Assembly: GCA_034509925.1 (NCBI GenBank)
Contig: CM067526.1
Coordinates: 9,379,629-9,443,628, forward strand
DNA from: Hirudinaria manillensis
Lineage: Eukaryota; Annelida; Clitellata; Hirudinida; Hirudinidae
DNA: 64,000 nt
Direction of reading: 5' to 3'
This document shows positions 23,445 to 36,390 of this stretch, one piece after another. The notes under the pieces were generated by a model, which saw only the letters and a program-made list of their open reading frames with translations, did not search any database and was not told the origin of the DNA. Positions within the stretch are counted from its first letter, which is position 1. The number at the start of each line of letters is the position of its first letter. The position numbers and the translations under genes are program-made.

Positions 23445-25451
23445 TTCGTTTCTAAAAGAAATTTGAATTTTTGATTAACGGAAATTTTATAAAACCTTGG
23501 TCATTCGTCATTCGAAAATAGCAAAAATAAAACGGGTGCACCAGCATAGATTCGATAGAAAATATTACTCACCGCACAAAAATCAGAAATTCAACAAACC
23601 AATCAAAAACCAACAAGCACAATCACACCAACACAGCAACACGCCCGACAAGTCCAAAATGGCGACAATGCACAATACGTTATGAATGCACGGTGTTGAT
23701 CGAGTTCATTCATGTAAATCCAAAAACACCTGATATTTTATTAATTTTGTAAATAAAATCTTATTAACTAGGTAGAACAGTATTAATAATTTAACCCAAA
23801 TATCAATAAAATTTCTGTTCAAAACTGAGGGTTTACTCTCGATAATTTTCTATTCTAATCATTAGATAAAAAAATTTTTTGCATACTAATAAAAATAATT
23901 TGTTATAATGCAATGCAATTTTATTTATAATATAAAATTTAAACTGCGCCCAGATGAAAATTGTAATGTGGTTACGATACCTATCTCTCAACTTGAATCA
24001 TCCGATGGCAGCATGGACGTAGATTCAGTCACGGAACAATTTTAATAACCTAGTTATGTAAAAGACGTTACTAAACAATAACAATAATAGCTGCATGTTG
24101 TTATAGGTAAATATTGTTTTATATCAATTATTTATCTTTAATATATTTTAAATATCATTAGTGTAATATTTAGGCATACGAATTTTTATTATTTATTAAC
24201 GGGATTCATTAATACCTTTCTTCATTGAATTCTTATCAATACTTGTCCGATTCATTCTACATTCTGGAAATTCGTGGTAAACTGATAAAAATTTTCTCTG
24301 GCTGGTCACTTAAAATTATCTCAAATATATTAGAGCATATAGATCGTTAGATATAATTCTGCCATTTTTGAGATATTAATGAAATGTTCATACCATAAAA
24401 CTCGTACTTTCTAAAGTCAAAGAATTGCGCTTGAATAGATTCAAGAAAAAGACGTGACACCAAAATTGAGATATTTAAATGCAGTAAAACGTAATCTAAT
24501 CTAAAAAGTAAGAATAATAATTAGTGTATTGTGTATTTTTTATTAATTTCATGGATATTATAAGTGTTCTCCATTAATTAAGATACAGCCACTTTCGCAC
24601 TATTTCATCATACCAGTTAATATACTTCTCATCCGTCTTCAGATTTGATTTCAATGATCCTTTTAACCAACATTTTTTTTGAGTCACTGTTGGCGTCTTC
24701 ACATTGCTTTGCTTTACAATATCTCTCAAGTGCAATTTTGATCTATTAATTAATGTGATGACTTTAGCCAAAGTCATTTATTTCATATTTTTGTTAAGCA
24801 TTGCTGAGGAAGGAAAGCCCACTAAGGATTAATTTCTTTGCCAGACTCCTCTGAAAACACCTCCAACATCATCCTCCAAATTGGTGGCACCATCAAATAC
24901 TAAGGTATAATTTAAACCGAGATGTCAGCTCCTTGTCAATATCATTTGCAATCATTTCCGCTTTTTCATCGATGGAAAGAAGAGCTAAGAACTTTTCCGC
25001 GGATGCTTTATCTTCTACAATTTTTAACATAATACTGAACTCAATTTCATTCCTTACAGAAGTACTTTCGTCTTTCAAAATGGAGAACTTTTTGTTTTTC
25101 AATGTCATCCTCAATACATTGGTAGCCCGGAAGCTGTGTACTTGCTACTATAACTTGATTTATCACTCTGAGTTTTGGTTCATGGACGACTTCCAATCCA
25201 ATAATTTCAAGGAAAAGAATTTAATGATTATTAGTACAAAACTCTGAATATTTTTGGTTTAGATATAGATAACAACATAAACAAGCATAAAACACTATCT
25301 AAATCTATGCAAATATAAAATTTAAAAAACATAAACAAATTTTTATAGCCGTAATTATTATCTATTTTCGTACGGGTTCCATCTACCAATAGCTATAATT
25401 GTAAGATATTAGCGGGAGAACTGCAGTTAAACGTAAACAGTGATTGGAGCC
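23445..25451. other. Spacer between TARDBP and HAUS7 promoters
   Basis: TARDBP and HAUS7 are divergently transcribed, so this contains both promoter regions and the TARDBP 5' UTR exon (probably near 23550-23680). 23690-24570 is very AT-rich with no coding pattern. A degenerate transposase-like frame at 24893-25114 is listed separately. Confidence 0.5.
24893..25114 (-). mobile_element. Possible decayed hAT-type transposase fragment
   Basis: The minus-strand frame reads LKNKKFSILKDESTSVRNEI, then EFSIMLKIVEDKASAEKF and FLALLSIDEKAEMIANDIDK. The FSIL-DEST-SV spacing followed by an EKF-LLSID block resembles the catalytic-region start of hAT or DUF4371-like transposases (F-LLLDESTD...). It is short, isolated and not continued. 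It could be another gene relic. Confidence 0.35.
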
Positions 25452-28400
25452 ATGGATTCCTCTTTCGAAACAATTGTTAAAAATAAGTTGGACGTAAGTT
25501 ATGTTATTATTACTTATATCGTATTTGATATTTCAATTTTGCTTAATGATATCGGAGTTGTATGCAAAAACTTAGAGATCATAACGCGGTGAACACATAA
25601 CATGTAGCCTCATGAGTTTTGAATCAATTCTTGTTATGAAATTATATATATACTTAGTAGGGTAGTTTGATTAAAGGGGCATACTAAAATATAAAAACTT
25701 GCCTCTTAACATGCTTGAAAGACCTAACAAATTTTGAATTTCCAGTTTCTTGCTTGTCCTCTAACAAGAGATATGGACATATCCTGGATATCAGACTTAG
25801 TATTTTCACCTAGCAATCATAGACTTGAACTCTTAGAATGGCTAATTGTAAGGTAAATGTTATTCAATTAACAAAAATTATTCAAGTGTTGCCACTATAC
25901 AAACATTTTCTTATTCTTTAACCTTATTTTGTCAACATGCAATTGTTATGTGAAAGGTTTGACCAAAGTCTATCTGAGTGCTTGGGATGCAGGGACTATG
26001 TTCATGAGGGCATGGATTCAAGAGTCAAGCGTAAGCTTTATATAGAAAGCTTTGATATTCTTAAAGTCATTCTAATTATTGTAGTCGGGATGAAGTCTTG
26101 CATTATTTACCCATATTATAAACCACAAATTGACAGTTATTCACATATTGTCAATCAAATTTCAGGAATTCTTGATATTGCTTCCTCTCTCTGCTTGTGT
26201 TCACCTGATGACACCAACCTTATAAAAGTGAGATTGGATGATTTTGTAAATATTACCAACTTATTAAGTATAAAGTATTAAGTATAAAATAAGTGCCACG
26301 ATCAATGTTGTTGAAAGTATGCCATTCATCATGATAATTTTGGCTGTCAACAAAAGAGATTTTTGTGATCAATAACTAGTAATTAAATAATAGTTAAAAT
26401 AAAGATGCTGCTTTACAGAAACTACAATCAAATTTCATCTGCAAATTAATATTGGCAAAAGCTAAAATTATAGTTATATATATAGGTTCACTCAATTAGT
26501 TCCATAGATTTTAACTACTCTATTAACTAGGTAAAAGCCTCTTCACACTGTGAGAACTTTCAAGTTCATTCATTTTTATAACAAATTCACTGAACATTTT
26601 GTAATGTGACTGAAGTGGATAACACTTTAGGAATAAAAGGTGCCAGCTTTCCATTAGAGATGTTCCTATTAATGGAGAAAACAATGCTGTGGCAACTTGG
26701 GGGCAAGGCAGAAATGGGAATAAATTTTACAAGGTTAATAGAGACAATTTGTATGGTATTATCACTAGAATGGGCTGAGATTGATTGATGCTCTGTGGGT
26801 ACGATTGGCGGTGAAGATGAAGGAATGCAGGAATAGTATGGGGATAAAGTAAAATGGCAGGGATGGAGCAAAAAGTGGAATCCTATGCAAACTTCCAACA
26901 AAGCAATTCTTTGTCAACAGTGGAAGTTGCAGTGGCTTCATATTCTGAATTATTACAAATTGTTGTGATGGCTCCAGCTTTTCGCTCTGAGTTAACTTCA
27001 TCTGCATCAATTTTGCATATTACAATACTGTTCAGAAATTTAAATGTCCACACATTTTCCCCTTTCATTAGTTCAGACTTTTAAACTGGATTGAAGCAAT
27101 TGTTGCATTCAAGTCAAGTAATTTCATATTATTAGGTTATTTATGAAAGTCATTGCATTCAGAAGCATAATATATTGCAACATCGCATGACCATCATTTG
27201 CCATTAACATAAGGACAACTTATCTGAACAGTTCTAGTATATAAATATATTCTAAATGAGACTTGGAAGTAACTGGATTTGATAATTTATTGCAATTATG
27301 GAAGCTTGTAATTTCTTGATAAAGTTTAACTTATTTCTTCTTATTAATGATAAGCCTTTCACCTTATTTTACATTACATAACATGTGAATTTTTGCAAAA
27401 TTTTGCAATAGACTTGAATTTATTTTGTAGGGAGTGACTGTGGGTGAACCCCAGATGTCCTTTATTATGGTGCTGATTGATCTTGCATGTTCCTCTCAAG
27501 AACTTGGGCAGGAGTTGGTGTTGAATTCAATAGATTGAATTTTGTTATGGAGGCTGTTAAATTAATTAGTTAACTAGCTAACTTCATAAATATGTAATGC
27601 TAAAAATACCTACTTTTATGATCTGTTTATTATTATCAGCACTAATTGGGATAAACTGTCAAAAGATTGCTTGGCTCTTGATAAAATTTGTTGTGAACCT
27701 TTGACAAAGATCTATGGTGAAACCTTGGATCTCCTTCCACCTGACTTACGCAAAATTATTTCCAATGAATCACAAAAATCAAAACGGTGAATTTTCAGAA
27801 TTCTTTTTTCATCAATTTTGACATTTTTTATATAGTTATAATTTTGTCTTAGATCTTCAGTTGTAGCAAATACTTCTGTAAAATCATCATCATCATCATC
27901 ATTACTAGCAACAGTTCCAGATGTTGTTCTATTGAGATCAGAAATGGAGAAACTTGATAAGATGTTGGATGAGTTCAAAGGTGAACCTTGTAAAACTCAG
28001 GTAAGCAGTTAGTGAATTGGACCTGAAGCGGTCTTGATAATATCAGTACAATTATTATAGATTTGATAATATTTTAAAAGATGCAACCGTCTAGGATATT
28101 AATATCCAGATGATCAAAGTGTTTTAGAAGTATATTATGTACTAAGCTCAATTGTTAGATTGCTATAGACTTTCTCTAACTTAATTATTAACATTTAAAT
28201 TTTATTTTCTGTTTTTTTGTTAGCCATTTAGCAAGTTTGGAAACATGGAACACCAGATTACTTTATTGAAGTCCTACCTCTTAAATCTTGACAAGCAGTT
28301 GACTTCATTTCTTTATTGGTCCAGTGAGATCAAGATGAACAAATCCTCAGATCAGCAATATGACTTGGGACCTCATTTTGATGTTGTTAATGCTCTGTCT

Positions 28401-29846
28401 CAAGAATTTTGTACAGTGAGCATTCATAGTGCCAAAATAATCTTATTCAATGCTTAGTTCAATATTTTTAAAATCACATGGATTTTTAAATGACCTCATT
28501 CAAAATAATTTAAAGGAAGTTTAGAATGAAATTTGAGGATTTGTGAAATTTCTATAGTAATCGCTTGCCTGATTTATGTAAAAGTTTCATATTTTGATTT
28601 GTTAGAACCTCCTTTGTGCTTGGCAATAGAATTTAATGAATAATTCAAGTTTTAATGGTCTTAAATTGGGCATTGCTTGTTTTTTTTAGCTTCTTTCTTC
28701 TTTGACCTCTGTCAGGAATAAATATGAAGCCTTGAGTTGTGCCATGGAAAATATTCCAAAGAATAATGATGGTGAGTGCTTTGAAGTGTTAAATAGTTTT
28801 TCATATTCATTTAACACTTTACATTGTTGTTAGAGAGACTCATCCTGTCCAGATTCTGACCCCATAATTTCTTTCTTGACTTCAATCCTATCTAAATGGA
28901 CTTTATATGTCAAGCTTCATCTCCTACAGAGCTTCTTGCTGGTATAACACAAGACTCCATCCTTGGACCTTTAATCTTCACCACTTACACCTCATCTTTG
29001 TCCAGGACTTCAATGCATTGTTTCATTAATGTGCTGATGTGCTTCTCTGACCAACTAGATACACAAAAATGCACCATCAATATCTGGCATCTCATATACT
29101 AAATTCAACTAAACCCCTAGAAGTCTGAACTTGTGTTCACTGGGGCATCTGCCAATTTTAGAAATCTCAATCCTCTTCCCTCCATAAGCCTAGCTAGTAA
29201 TCTTCTTCCATCTTCTACTACTCTAAAACCAATTGGTGTTTTTGATTCTCAGTTAAGTGTCAGAGAATGCAGAGGTGAGTCTGTGGTCCGATCCATCTCA
29301 CTGGAAATGCCTCATATCTGCCCACTTCTCTGGCCACTTCAAGCTGGCCATGCTTGTTCTGCTTGGTCCCATTCTCAATAGCTCTGACTTACTAACCATC
29401 CCTACTAGAATCACATTCAGAATATAGATCATTTATCACAAGCTTGCAACATCCAACAATGCCATATCCTCACCTCTTCATCTGGAATCAGCAAACAGTC
29501 AACAGCCTCCTTTCATCCACCTCCATCAACTCCATAATTCCATAGTCCATAAGTCATCCATCAACAGAGGTTTCACGTATCTCTTGCTGTCTGGAACAAG
29601 ATGCCCTCATCTGTGAGAGCCCAACCTTCCCCGGAGCTCTTTGAGTGCCATTTCTTCATGAAATTCACAATAGAGGCATAGAAGCCTAATGATTGCAATT
29701 TATAGATTTGTCTAAAATTCTCACAATTATAGTCCTCATTTTTAAAATCTTATTTTGTAGAGCAAGTCAAAGAGATACTCCAAACTTTAAGGCTATGCCA
29801 GGAAGCCCTTCGACAATCCATTGCTTTGAAAGATGCTTGTAACTAG
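25452..29846 (+). CDS. HAUS7: HAUS7, augmin complex subunit 7
   Basis: Ten phase-consistent exons: 25452-25493, 25746-25852, 25957-26030, 26166-26227, 27431-27519, 27640-27786, 27853-28000, 28224-28415, 28690-28771, 29761-29846; 342 codons (human 368). Start MDSSFETIVKNKLD, then FLACPLTRDM, LVFSPSNHRLELLEWLIVRF and the hallmark SSLCLCSPDDTNLIK (human LMLCAPDDQELLK). A helical C-terminal half follows, ending ALRQSIALKDACN. Augmin binds existing spindle microtubules and recruits gamma-tubulin for branched nucleation. The exon 5 donor (GTTGAA) is weak and was chosen because it alone keeps frame. Exon 7 encodes six serines from a (TCA)n run. The last intron has been enlarged by a LINE piece (28880-29690). 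Confidence 0.9.
28880..29690 (+). mobile_element. CR1-like LINE, 3' half of RT, decayed, in HAUS7 intron 9
   Basis: Starts at a degenerate strand-loop before RT motif B (GITQDSILGPLIFTTYTS, family consensus GVPQGSVLGPLLF). It continues through a damaged catalytic region (INVLMCFSD where H-YADD-Q is expected) to the conserved C-terminus (VWNKMPSSVRAQPSPELFE). Several stops and shifts. Same orientation as HAUS7. Confidence 0.7.
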
Positions 29847-30427
29847 GCTTTTAAGTTCACCTGACTTTAATGAGGGTGTTTGTTTAGTTTGACTTTGCAA
29901 ATTTGTAATTTTTGAAAGATTTTATGATTTTTATGACTTCATAAACTAATATTCTCAATCTGGTTAGAAGGTGAGGTCTGCAAATGCAATTCATGCCATG
30001 ATCCAAAATGTTTTAGCCAGCAAAATCTATGTTGAATATGTAAGATAAGGATCATCTTGGATTTAATTAGTTAGTTGTTATATTTGCTAAGAGCAGTGAA
30101 GCCCAAGTCGCTTGGACATTGCTTTTTCATTGCTGATCACTTACTATATAAAATAATAAATCATATTCATGTAACAATCTGTTCATCGACCAGAGACAAT
30201 AAATTATTATTTCTTCAAATAATATCACAAAGTTACATTTTGGATGCAATCTCACACCGTATGCTTACTTTATCGAAACCGTTAAAGCAGGGGCGGGAAC
30301 ATGCATCATGTGTTGATTTTTATTGGTGCGCGTAAGAGGACAAAAAAGTTCAATAGTTTAAAACAATTTATGAGGCACGTCTAACTAGCTTCGGTTGGCT
30401 TACTAACTCCATCTATATTTAGCTGTA
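29847..30427. other. HAUS7 3' flank, no gene seen
   Basis: AT-rich DNA with the probable HAUS7 3' UTR. At about 30286 a CAGGGGCGGGAAC-like word resembles the end of non-autonomous hAT elements, but no partner repeat was found. Confidence 0.4.
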
Positions 30428-30439
30428 TTGATATTTACC

Positions 30440-32035
30440 TGTGTGATGCTGCAGATTAGCTCGTTCTCTGGTCATGCTTTTTGGAGCGATGGTTTTAGAA
30501 GTTTGATTAACCGGCATCCACAAACGTTTGGCAGCCTCCTTCGACTCCCACGGTCTCCAACACGTCACTCTCAAGGCTACACACTTGACCTGCTCATCAC
30601 CTTTATATCATTCGATAGCCTTCTCTCCAACATTCATGTTAAGGAGACCACCTATTCCGACCATCACCTCATTTCATGCAATATCTCGATTGACAAACCT
30701 CCCCCATCCACTCGAATCATCTATCGACGCAATCTAAGTAGCATCAATTGGGAGACCTTCGAGCTTGACCTTCTGGACACTGCCGATAAACTCTTAAAGT
30801 GCGATGCTGCTTCCGACAATTTCGCTGAGATTGTCCACAAATCACTAAGGATCTTTTCGCTAGGCATGCTCCTATCAGAATACAGGCCAACCGAGTCGGA
30901 CATCTTCCAAACTGTCAACTATCCAAGGAAACAGTCGAAGCAAAAAAGAACTGCAGACGACTGAAACGTCGCTACCTTCGAGAGCGCTCGGAGGCCGCCA
31001 AGCAGCTCTACAAGTCCGCCAAAGCGACCGCCAGGAATGCTATCCTCAACTCCAGGGCCTCCGCCATCAACTCCTACGCGATTTCTCGTGCTATGTAGCG
31101 CGCCCTTCAAAGCCTCCTTCATACTCGCGCACCGCAATGTTATAGATGATTGTCTCGCTCTTCTCACTTCATTCAATTCATTCTTCATAATCAAAACAAG
31201 CAACATTCACGATTCCATCACTGATAACATCGGCAAATCATCCACCTCACCCTTCCGCGCCAGGCAATTCACAGGTACTTCAATGTCGACACTCCCACCT
31301 ATGTCCTAAGAAGTTCTCAAGGCTATTCGCGCACTACCAAATTAGACATCTCTTCACGATTCCTTTCCTACTGCTTAACAAATATGCTCTGATTCTATCT
31401 CCTATTCTATTCAAGCTAACAAAGCTCTCTTTCAACATTTGTACTTTTCTCTCTATCTTCAAAAGAGCCCAGGTTATCCCTCTCCTGAAAAAAAAAACAA
31501 ATCTTAACTGTTGAGTTTTCATGCTTAAAAACTTGTTTTGTTAAAATAGTTTGAATTATTATATTAATGGTTTTTGGTTTCACTCTCCTTTGTTTCGCTT
31601 CTTCTTCCTGTGAATAAAGAGGTCTGGTGTAGTTGGACTTTGAATTCGATATATTCGAGGTTTATTTCAACATTAACTCTGCCAACCCTGCAAATTACTG
31701 ACCAATCTCCAACCTCTCCACCATGCCTAAATTACTAGAGAGACTCATCATGTCCAGAATCCGTCCCCATATTACCTCTTCCTCAACCTTTTCGCCTTTT
31801 CAATCCGCATACAGACCTGGCTTCTCAACAGAAACGGCCCTCTCCCAAATCTTCAACGGCCTCTCCAAAATATTCGGAAACCGCAACTGCGCAGCCATGG
31901 TTGGCCTCGACCTCTCGGTTGCCTTCGACACCATCAATCACCATATGCTGCTGGATAGACTCAAGGGCGATTTCGGGATTGTTGGACGTGCCCTATCTTG
32001 GCTCCAATTCTATCTATCTAATAGGATAGGATAGA
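30440..32035 (+). mobile_element. CR1-like LINE, endonuclease to RT motif A, decayed and interrupted
   Basis: The endonuclease end (YTLDLLITF, YSDHHLISCNISI) is followed by the arginine-rich linker (LKRRYLRERSEAAKQLYKSA). After a broken, foreign-looking stretch (about 31300-31680) comes the RT start: MPKLLERLIMSRIRPH, FSPFQSAYRPGFSTETAL and motif A GLDLSVAFDTINHHMLLDRL. It ends abruptly after SWLQFYLSNRIG. Multiple stops and shifts, inactive. The minus-strand frame at 30919-31206 is a shadow of this. Confidence 0.75.
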
Positions 32036-33611
32036 AGTGGATTATTTGCCTGCTTGAATTGGGAAGAGAATGAAATCTGGCAAACAGTGAGAGATAAAAC
32101 TCTAGTTTGGGGGTTTTGGCCACCTACTTCCATCAGAAATGTTTCTATAGCAAAGGATATGAGTGTGGAGCCATTGTTGAAGATGTTGTTGAAGCCAGAA
32201 GAAAGTCAAGAATGGCTGAGGACATGTCAAATATTTAATTGGAAAATGGCAAAATAAGGAGACAAAAATAGGCAAAATACTTGTACTGTGGCACACCTAA
32301 AGTTGTTTAATGTACAATTTCAATTTTAAACAATTTTGCTTACAGAACAAGGAAAATAGCATATTCAAGTAGTGATGATGAATGCCTTTTGTCAAAGCTA
32401 AGGTATATCTATTTGAACATGTCTTCAATTTGTTTTAGATTTCTCAATTTGTTGAGTAGACTATAGATCTAATTTGTTCTCTTAAGTAATTTCTTGTAAC
32501 GCACAGTATTAACTGGTTAACAAATTAAAAATTGCACAGGGAACCAAAAGATAGCCAAAAAAAGATAAGTGAATAAGCCAATCCCACATTCATCAAAATC
32601 ATTTCTACATGAAATCTATCAAACAGTAGGAGTAAGAAACTTCACCAATCATTGATCCCCATTAGCTCATTTACATTAGTCACAGGTTCTTTAGTCAACT
32701 TAATCTTTGTCATTTCACTCATACCAGATGTCCAGGCCATTTCATTCTACGTCACCACCACCTCACACATATCAAACATCTATGCCATTTCATTTGCCAT
32801 CACTTCATCAGTCAACTCAACTAAAAGTTTAAGGTACATTTGTGAGATGAGCAAAATTGTAATATTGTAAAATAAATTCACTTTCATTCTTGATATGTTG
32901 CTAAAACAGATATGGAGCAGGCTGTTAAGGAAATTATTTCAAATCTTGAAACTCTGATTAATGAAGACATATGACCAAAGATATGGCCAGAGAGTTTAAC
33001 CTTACAGAATAGTATGGTAAAAAGGCCCTTGTATGGTCTGAGATAATGAATGTTGTGTTTGGTTAGTCAAATGGCTTTAATGTTAAACATTTTATAGCTT
33101 TCAGCCATATGCTACTTTTCTTAATCAGACGTTCTTTAAAAATGAAGATTTTATATGTATGGTCTAGTTCATCAGTGATTATTTGCGGTAGGTTTTATGT
33201 GGTCTATCCGCGATTAATAGTGCTGGAATATGGCTGGGTAGCCCATGTGTAACGGTTGGAATTAGGCTGTGTAACTCGCGACTGAAGACCGAGATTTGGC
33301 AGGTCAACCCGAGACTAAGCCGGGCAGCGCGCGCACGTCCTATGCCCCCCCCCCCCCTCCGCCCGAGGACAAACTCTACGCGGTACCGGTGATAAGAAGC
33401 AAAATAAGCTCATCAGGCTCTAGGAGGCTTTGTTGCTTACCCCTAAGAAATATTGAAATGACGTCTCCTTAAAAACGCCATCCTTTCGCAGTTTTGTCCG
33501 CCATATTGATAATCTGCACGGCTACGCAATAAAAGCGGCTGATGCTCGAGGATCCTTGCCTTTCGTAAAAGGTCGTTTTTTTCTCGAATTTATAGTCGAG
33601 TAAACTTTGAA
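32036..33611. other. Intergenic, mostly AT-rich with a GC-rich patch
   Basis: 32036-33170 is AT-rich with no convincing gene. 33180-33470 is GC-richer and contains a 13-14 base C run at about 33344, followed by TCCGCCCGAGG. It directly precedes the FkbM gene and may be its promoter. On the minus strand at 33504 an ATGGCGGACAAAAC start-like word occurs, but no continuing gene was found. Confidence 0.4.
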
Positions 33612-35345
33612 ATGTCTTTAAACTCACTGGATAAAACGATTCGAATGTCATTTAAGAAAAAATTACTAACGCTTTGTGTCGCCCTGTCTGTATCTGTTTT
33701 AATTTATGTATCTATCCCCAACAGAGTGGTTAGTAGTTCTTTTTTTATTTTCCTAGGCATAGGAATTATCTTATGTGCAAATAATACATGTTTATCACCA
33801 ACACCGACAGGATAAAGCTTGCTTTAAAGCATTTAAGTGCTTCTCACTCAGTTTTAATATAAAGGATATGTTGAATTGGCGAGTCGCAACTTATCGAAAA
33901 CTCGGCTGATTAGCCATCAAAGATTCATGCAGCAGAATGATTAATGTCGACCCCATCGATAGCATTACAAGCAGGTCGCGACAGCTTGTAACCCGAACAT
34001 ACCGCTCTCAAATTTATCATTCCCGTCCGGCCAGTCCCGCTAAATGCGAAAGTTAGGCAAGAGTCGGCTCGGCCCGCTATTTACCGTTTTAAAACAGGCC
34101 CGCTCGAATTGTGCATCCATCCCATACAAGAATCTTAAGAATCACGCAACACTGTACTACAAAATCATCTATAAATTTTTATTATTATAATGTAAAAATA
34201 ACGTCGCATCCATTGTTTCTGGAGCTAAATTGGTCATATGTATGGTAAAATATGCAAATCTGAGTTGAGAACATAACGGCCCGCTTTAAAGATTGTACGC
34301 CGGCCCGGGCCTTGCGGGTCTCTACTTCAAACCATCAAAAAAAAATGAAAATGCGCTGATCAAACGTTCGAGAATATGTTAATGAGACTCTTCACTCAGT
34401 TTCTCTGTGATACATGGAAGATCATTCTAAAAAGAAAAGAAAATTAAAATTATCATCCTAACATTGCTGTTACGTTATAGTCATAGCATCGCTTAGAATA
34501 ATACAAATGCAGATGCCACGATTTTTTGTTATTTTGTTATAATTTCTGTCATTTATCTCATACAGGAATCAATACTTTCCGATCAGGATTTTAATGTATC
34601 GGATTTGTTCAAGCAATCAACTTTAATGAATGATGAAAAACTTTTATTTTACTTGAGACGCAAAATAATGAAGTTGGGAAAGCCTGGAAATAATTCGAAA
34701 TTTCCAAAAGGGATTCATTGGTCGCAAATGGACGAATCTCAACTCGTTGATGGCATGCTAAACAAAAGCAACGGATTCTTCGTAGAGTGTGGTGCATCAG
34801 ACGGAGTTACCTACTCCAATTCTTTGTATTTCGAGGCATCCAGGCAATGGACTGGATTACTCATTGAAGCCAACAGAAATATGTTTCGAAATATAATATT
34901 ATCCGAACGAAATGTCCATGCTTATCAAGGATGTCTGTCGCCTAATACTTATCCTCAAATGCTCAAGTTTAAAGAATCTAACTTCTTGGGAGGCCTGTCA
35001 GACAAGTACGAAGGAGCCAGGAAAAAGGCCATGGAACAAATAGGGGGAAGCGATGTTGTGGTGGAATGCGTGCCTTTATATTCACTTTTACTGGCTTTGG
35101 AAGTGACTCACGTCGATTATTTTTCCCTTGATACAGAGGGTTCAGAATTAGATATTCTGCAAACTATTCCATTTGATAAGATTAAAATCGATGTTATATC
35201 GGTGGAGTGGATAATCTGGCAAGCAAATAAAGCGGACGAACTAGATAAGAAAAACAAGTTAAAGGAGTTTATGGCAAAAACCGGTTTTTACCAAGAAGCC
35301 ATTGAACATAGAGGTGACCTCTTTTTCAAAAGAAGAGGGCTATGA
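33612..35345 (+). CDS. Membrane-anchored FkbM-family methyltransferase
   Basis: Two exons, 33612-33728 and 34566-35345, give 298 codons. Exon 1 encodes a short basic N-terminus and one hydrophobic segment (about residues 17-34, LLTLCVALSVSVLIYVSI), so a type II membrane protein is likely. Exon 2 encodes an S-adenosylmethionine-dependent methyltransferase of the FkbM type. Motif I is FFVECGASDGVTYSNSLYFE with the following GLLIEAN acidic loop; the later motif is DYFSLDTEGSELDILQTI and then VISVEW. Animal relatives are single-pass secretory-pathway proteins of unclear substrate. The donor (GTTAGT at 33729) and acceptor (CATACAG) keep frame; an additional 5' exon cannot be excluded. Confidence 0.8.
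34030..34335. mobile_element. Possible non-autonomous hAT-like element in the FkbM intron
   Basis: Two GC-rich ends with GGCCCGCT words (around 34070-34115 and 34277-34320) frame an AT-rich centre, as in hAT-type miniature elements whose ends read like CCGGCCCGC. Terminal inverted repeats could not be aligned cleanly by eye. Confidence 0.3.
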
Positions 35346-36390
35346 TTGGTTGTTAATCTTTTAATTATATTTATATTTTATCCAATACATTTCATTAGGC
35401 TTTATGATAAATGATTGCTTATCATTAGTTTTTAATGTGTGTTTCAATGTTTAAATATCGCTTAAACATGGTTTTCCTGATTTTGAGGTCTTGTATTGCA
35501 AAGGTTGTTTACAAATTTTTTTTTATACCTTTATTAAAAAATTATATTTGTTATTTGAAATAAATTTGTGCTCAACCATAAGAGGGGGCTGATTACTCGT
35601 ATCTGTCATCTCTTCAATGTTTTTCCAAATCCGTTTTAGTTTATTATTGACATAGATATATAGAGATATTGCTAGTTTATAATATACAAATGGATGGATA
35701 TTACTCATCCCATATATCGCTAATTAAAAAATAATGAAGTTATTCAATAATATTCGGTAATATTTGGGAAAGTTCCGATATCAATACTTATCACTAAATA
35801 ACTAAATTATGGATGACTTTGCTTTCCTCATCGTTTAGTTCGGAGTTAGACAATTTATTAATAATCGTTTCACCATCAACAAAATGTATTCACTAATGTG
35901 TGGCGTGTCTCACTAATGGGATTTTGTGCCTGTGTAATGTGTTCATTTTTACACTCACTTGAATGAATTTAGAACCGCTTGAGCGTATAATTTTAATTTC
36001 CAATCTTTGCGCAAGAAGGAAATGACAGTGCCCCACTCAGACAATTCAATGAAATGGCGAAAATCAAAGTACGACATTTTTATGTATTAACCTTGGAAAA
36101 GTGTAGCATTTTTCAAAAAAAAAACTACAGGGAAAATTTCATGAAAAAATGTCATTATTTACTGCTGCCTTGATCGATTTTATAAGTTGGATAGACGGTT
36201 ACAATGGCTTTCGTGTTAAAGAAAACATGTTCTATATAATATAAATTTTTATTTTTAATTTGATGAAATAAATTATGTTATTGCATGCATTTTTGTGCTC
36301 CTGATTGTTCATTGTTCGGAGATACTACGTTTCAAAAAGATCCCAGCAAACACATCCCGGGGGCCCGCGAGGGCTAAATGTGGGTTGCCC
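35346..36390. other. Intergenic, no gene seen
   Basis: FkbM 3' flank followed by AT-rich DNA with no coding signal. A GC-rich patch at about 36355-36395 precedes the repeat pair. Confidence 0.5.

Noticed and set aside
32054-32257. 67-codon frame after the LINE at 32.0 kb
   Set aside because: Trp-rich sequence with no family resemblance, no introns that extend it and no neighbouring exon in phase.
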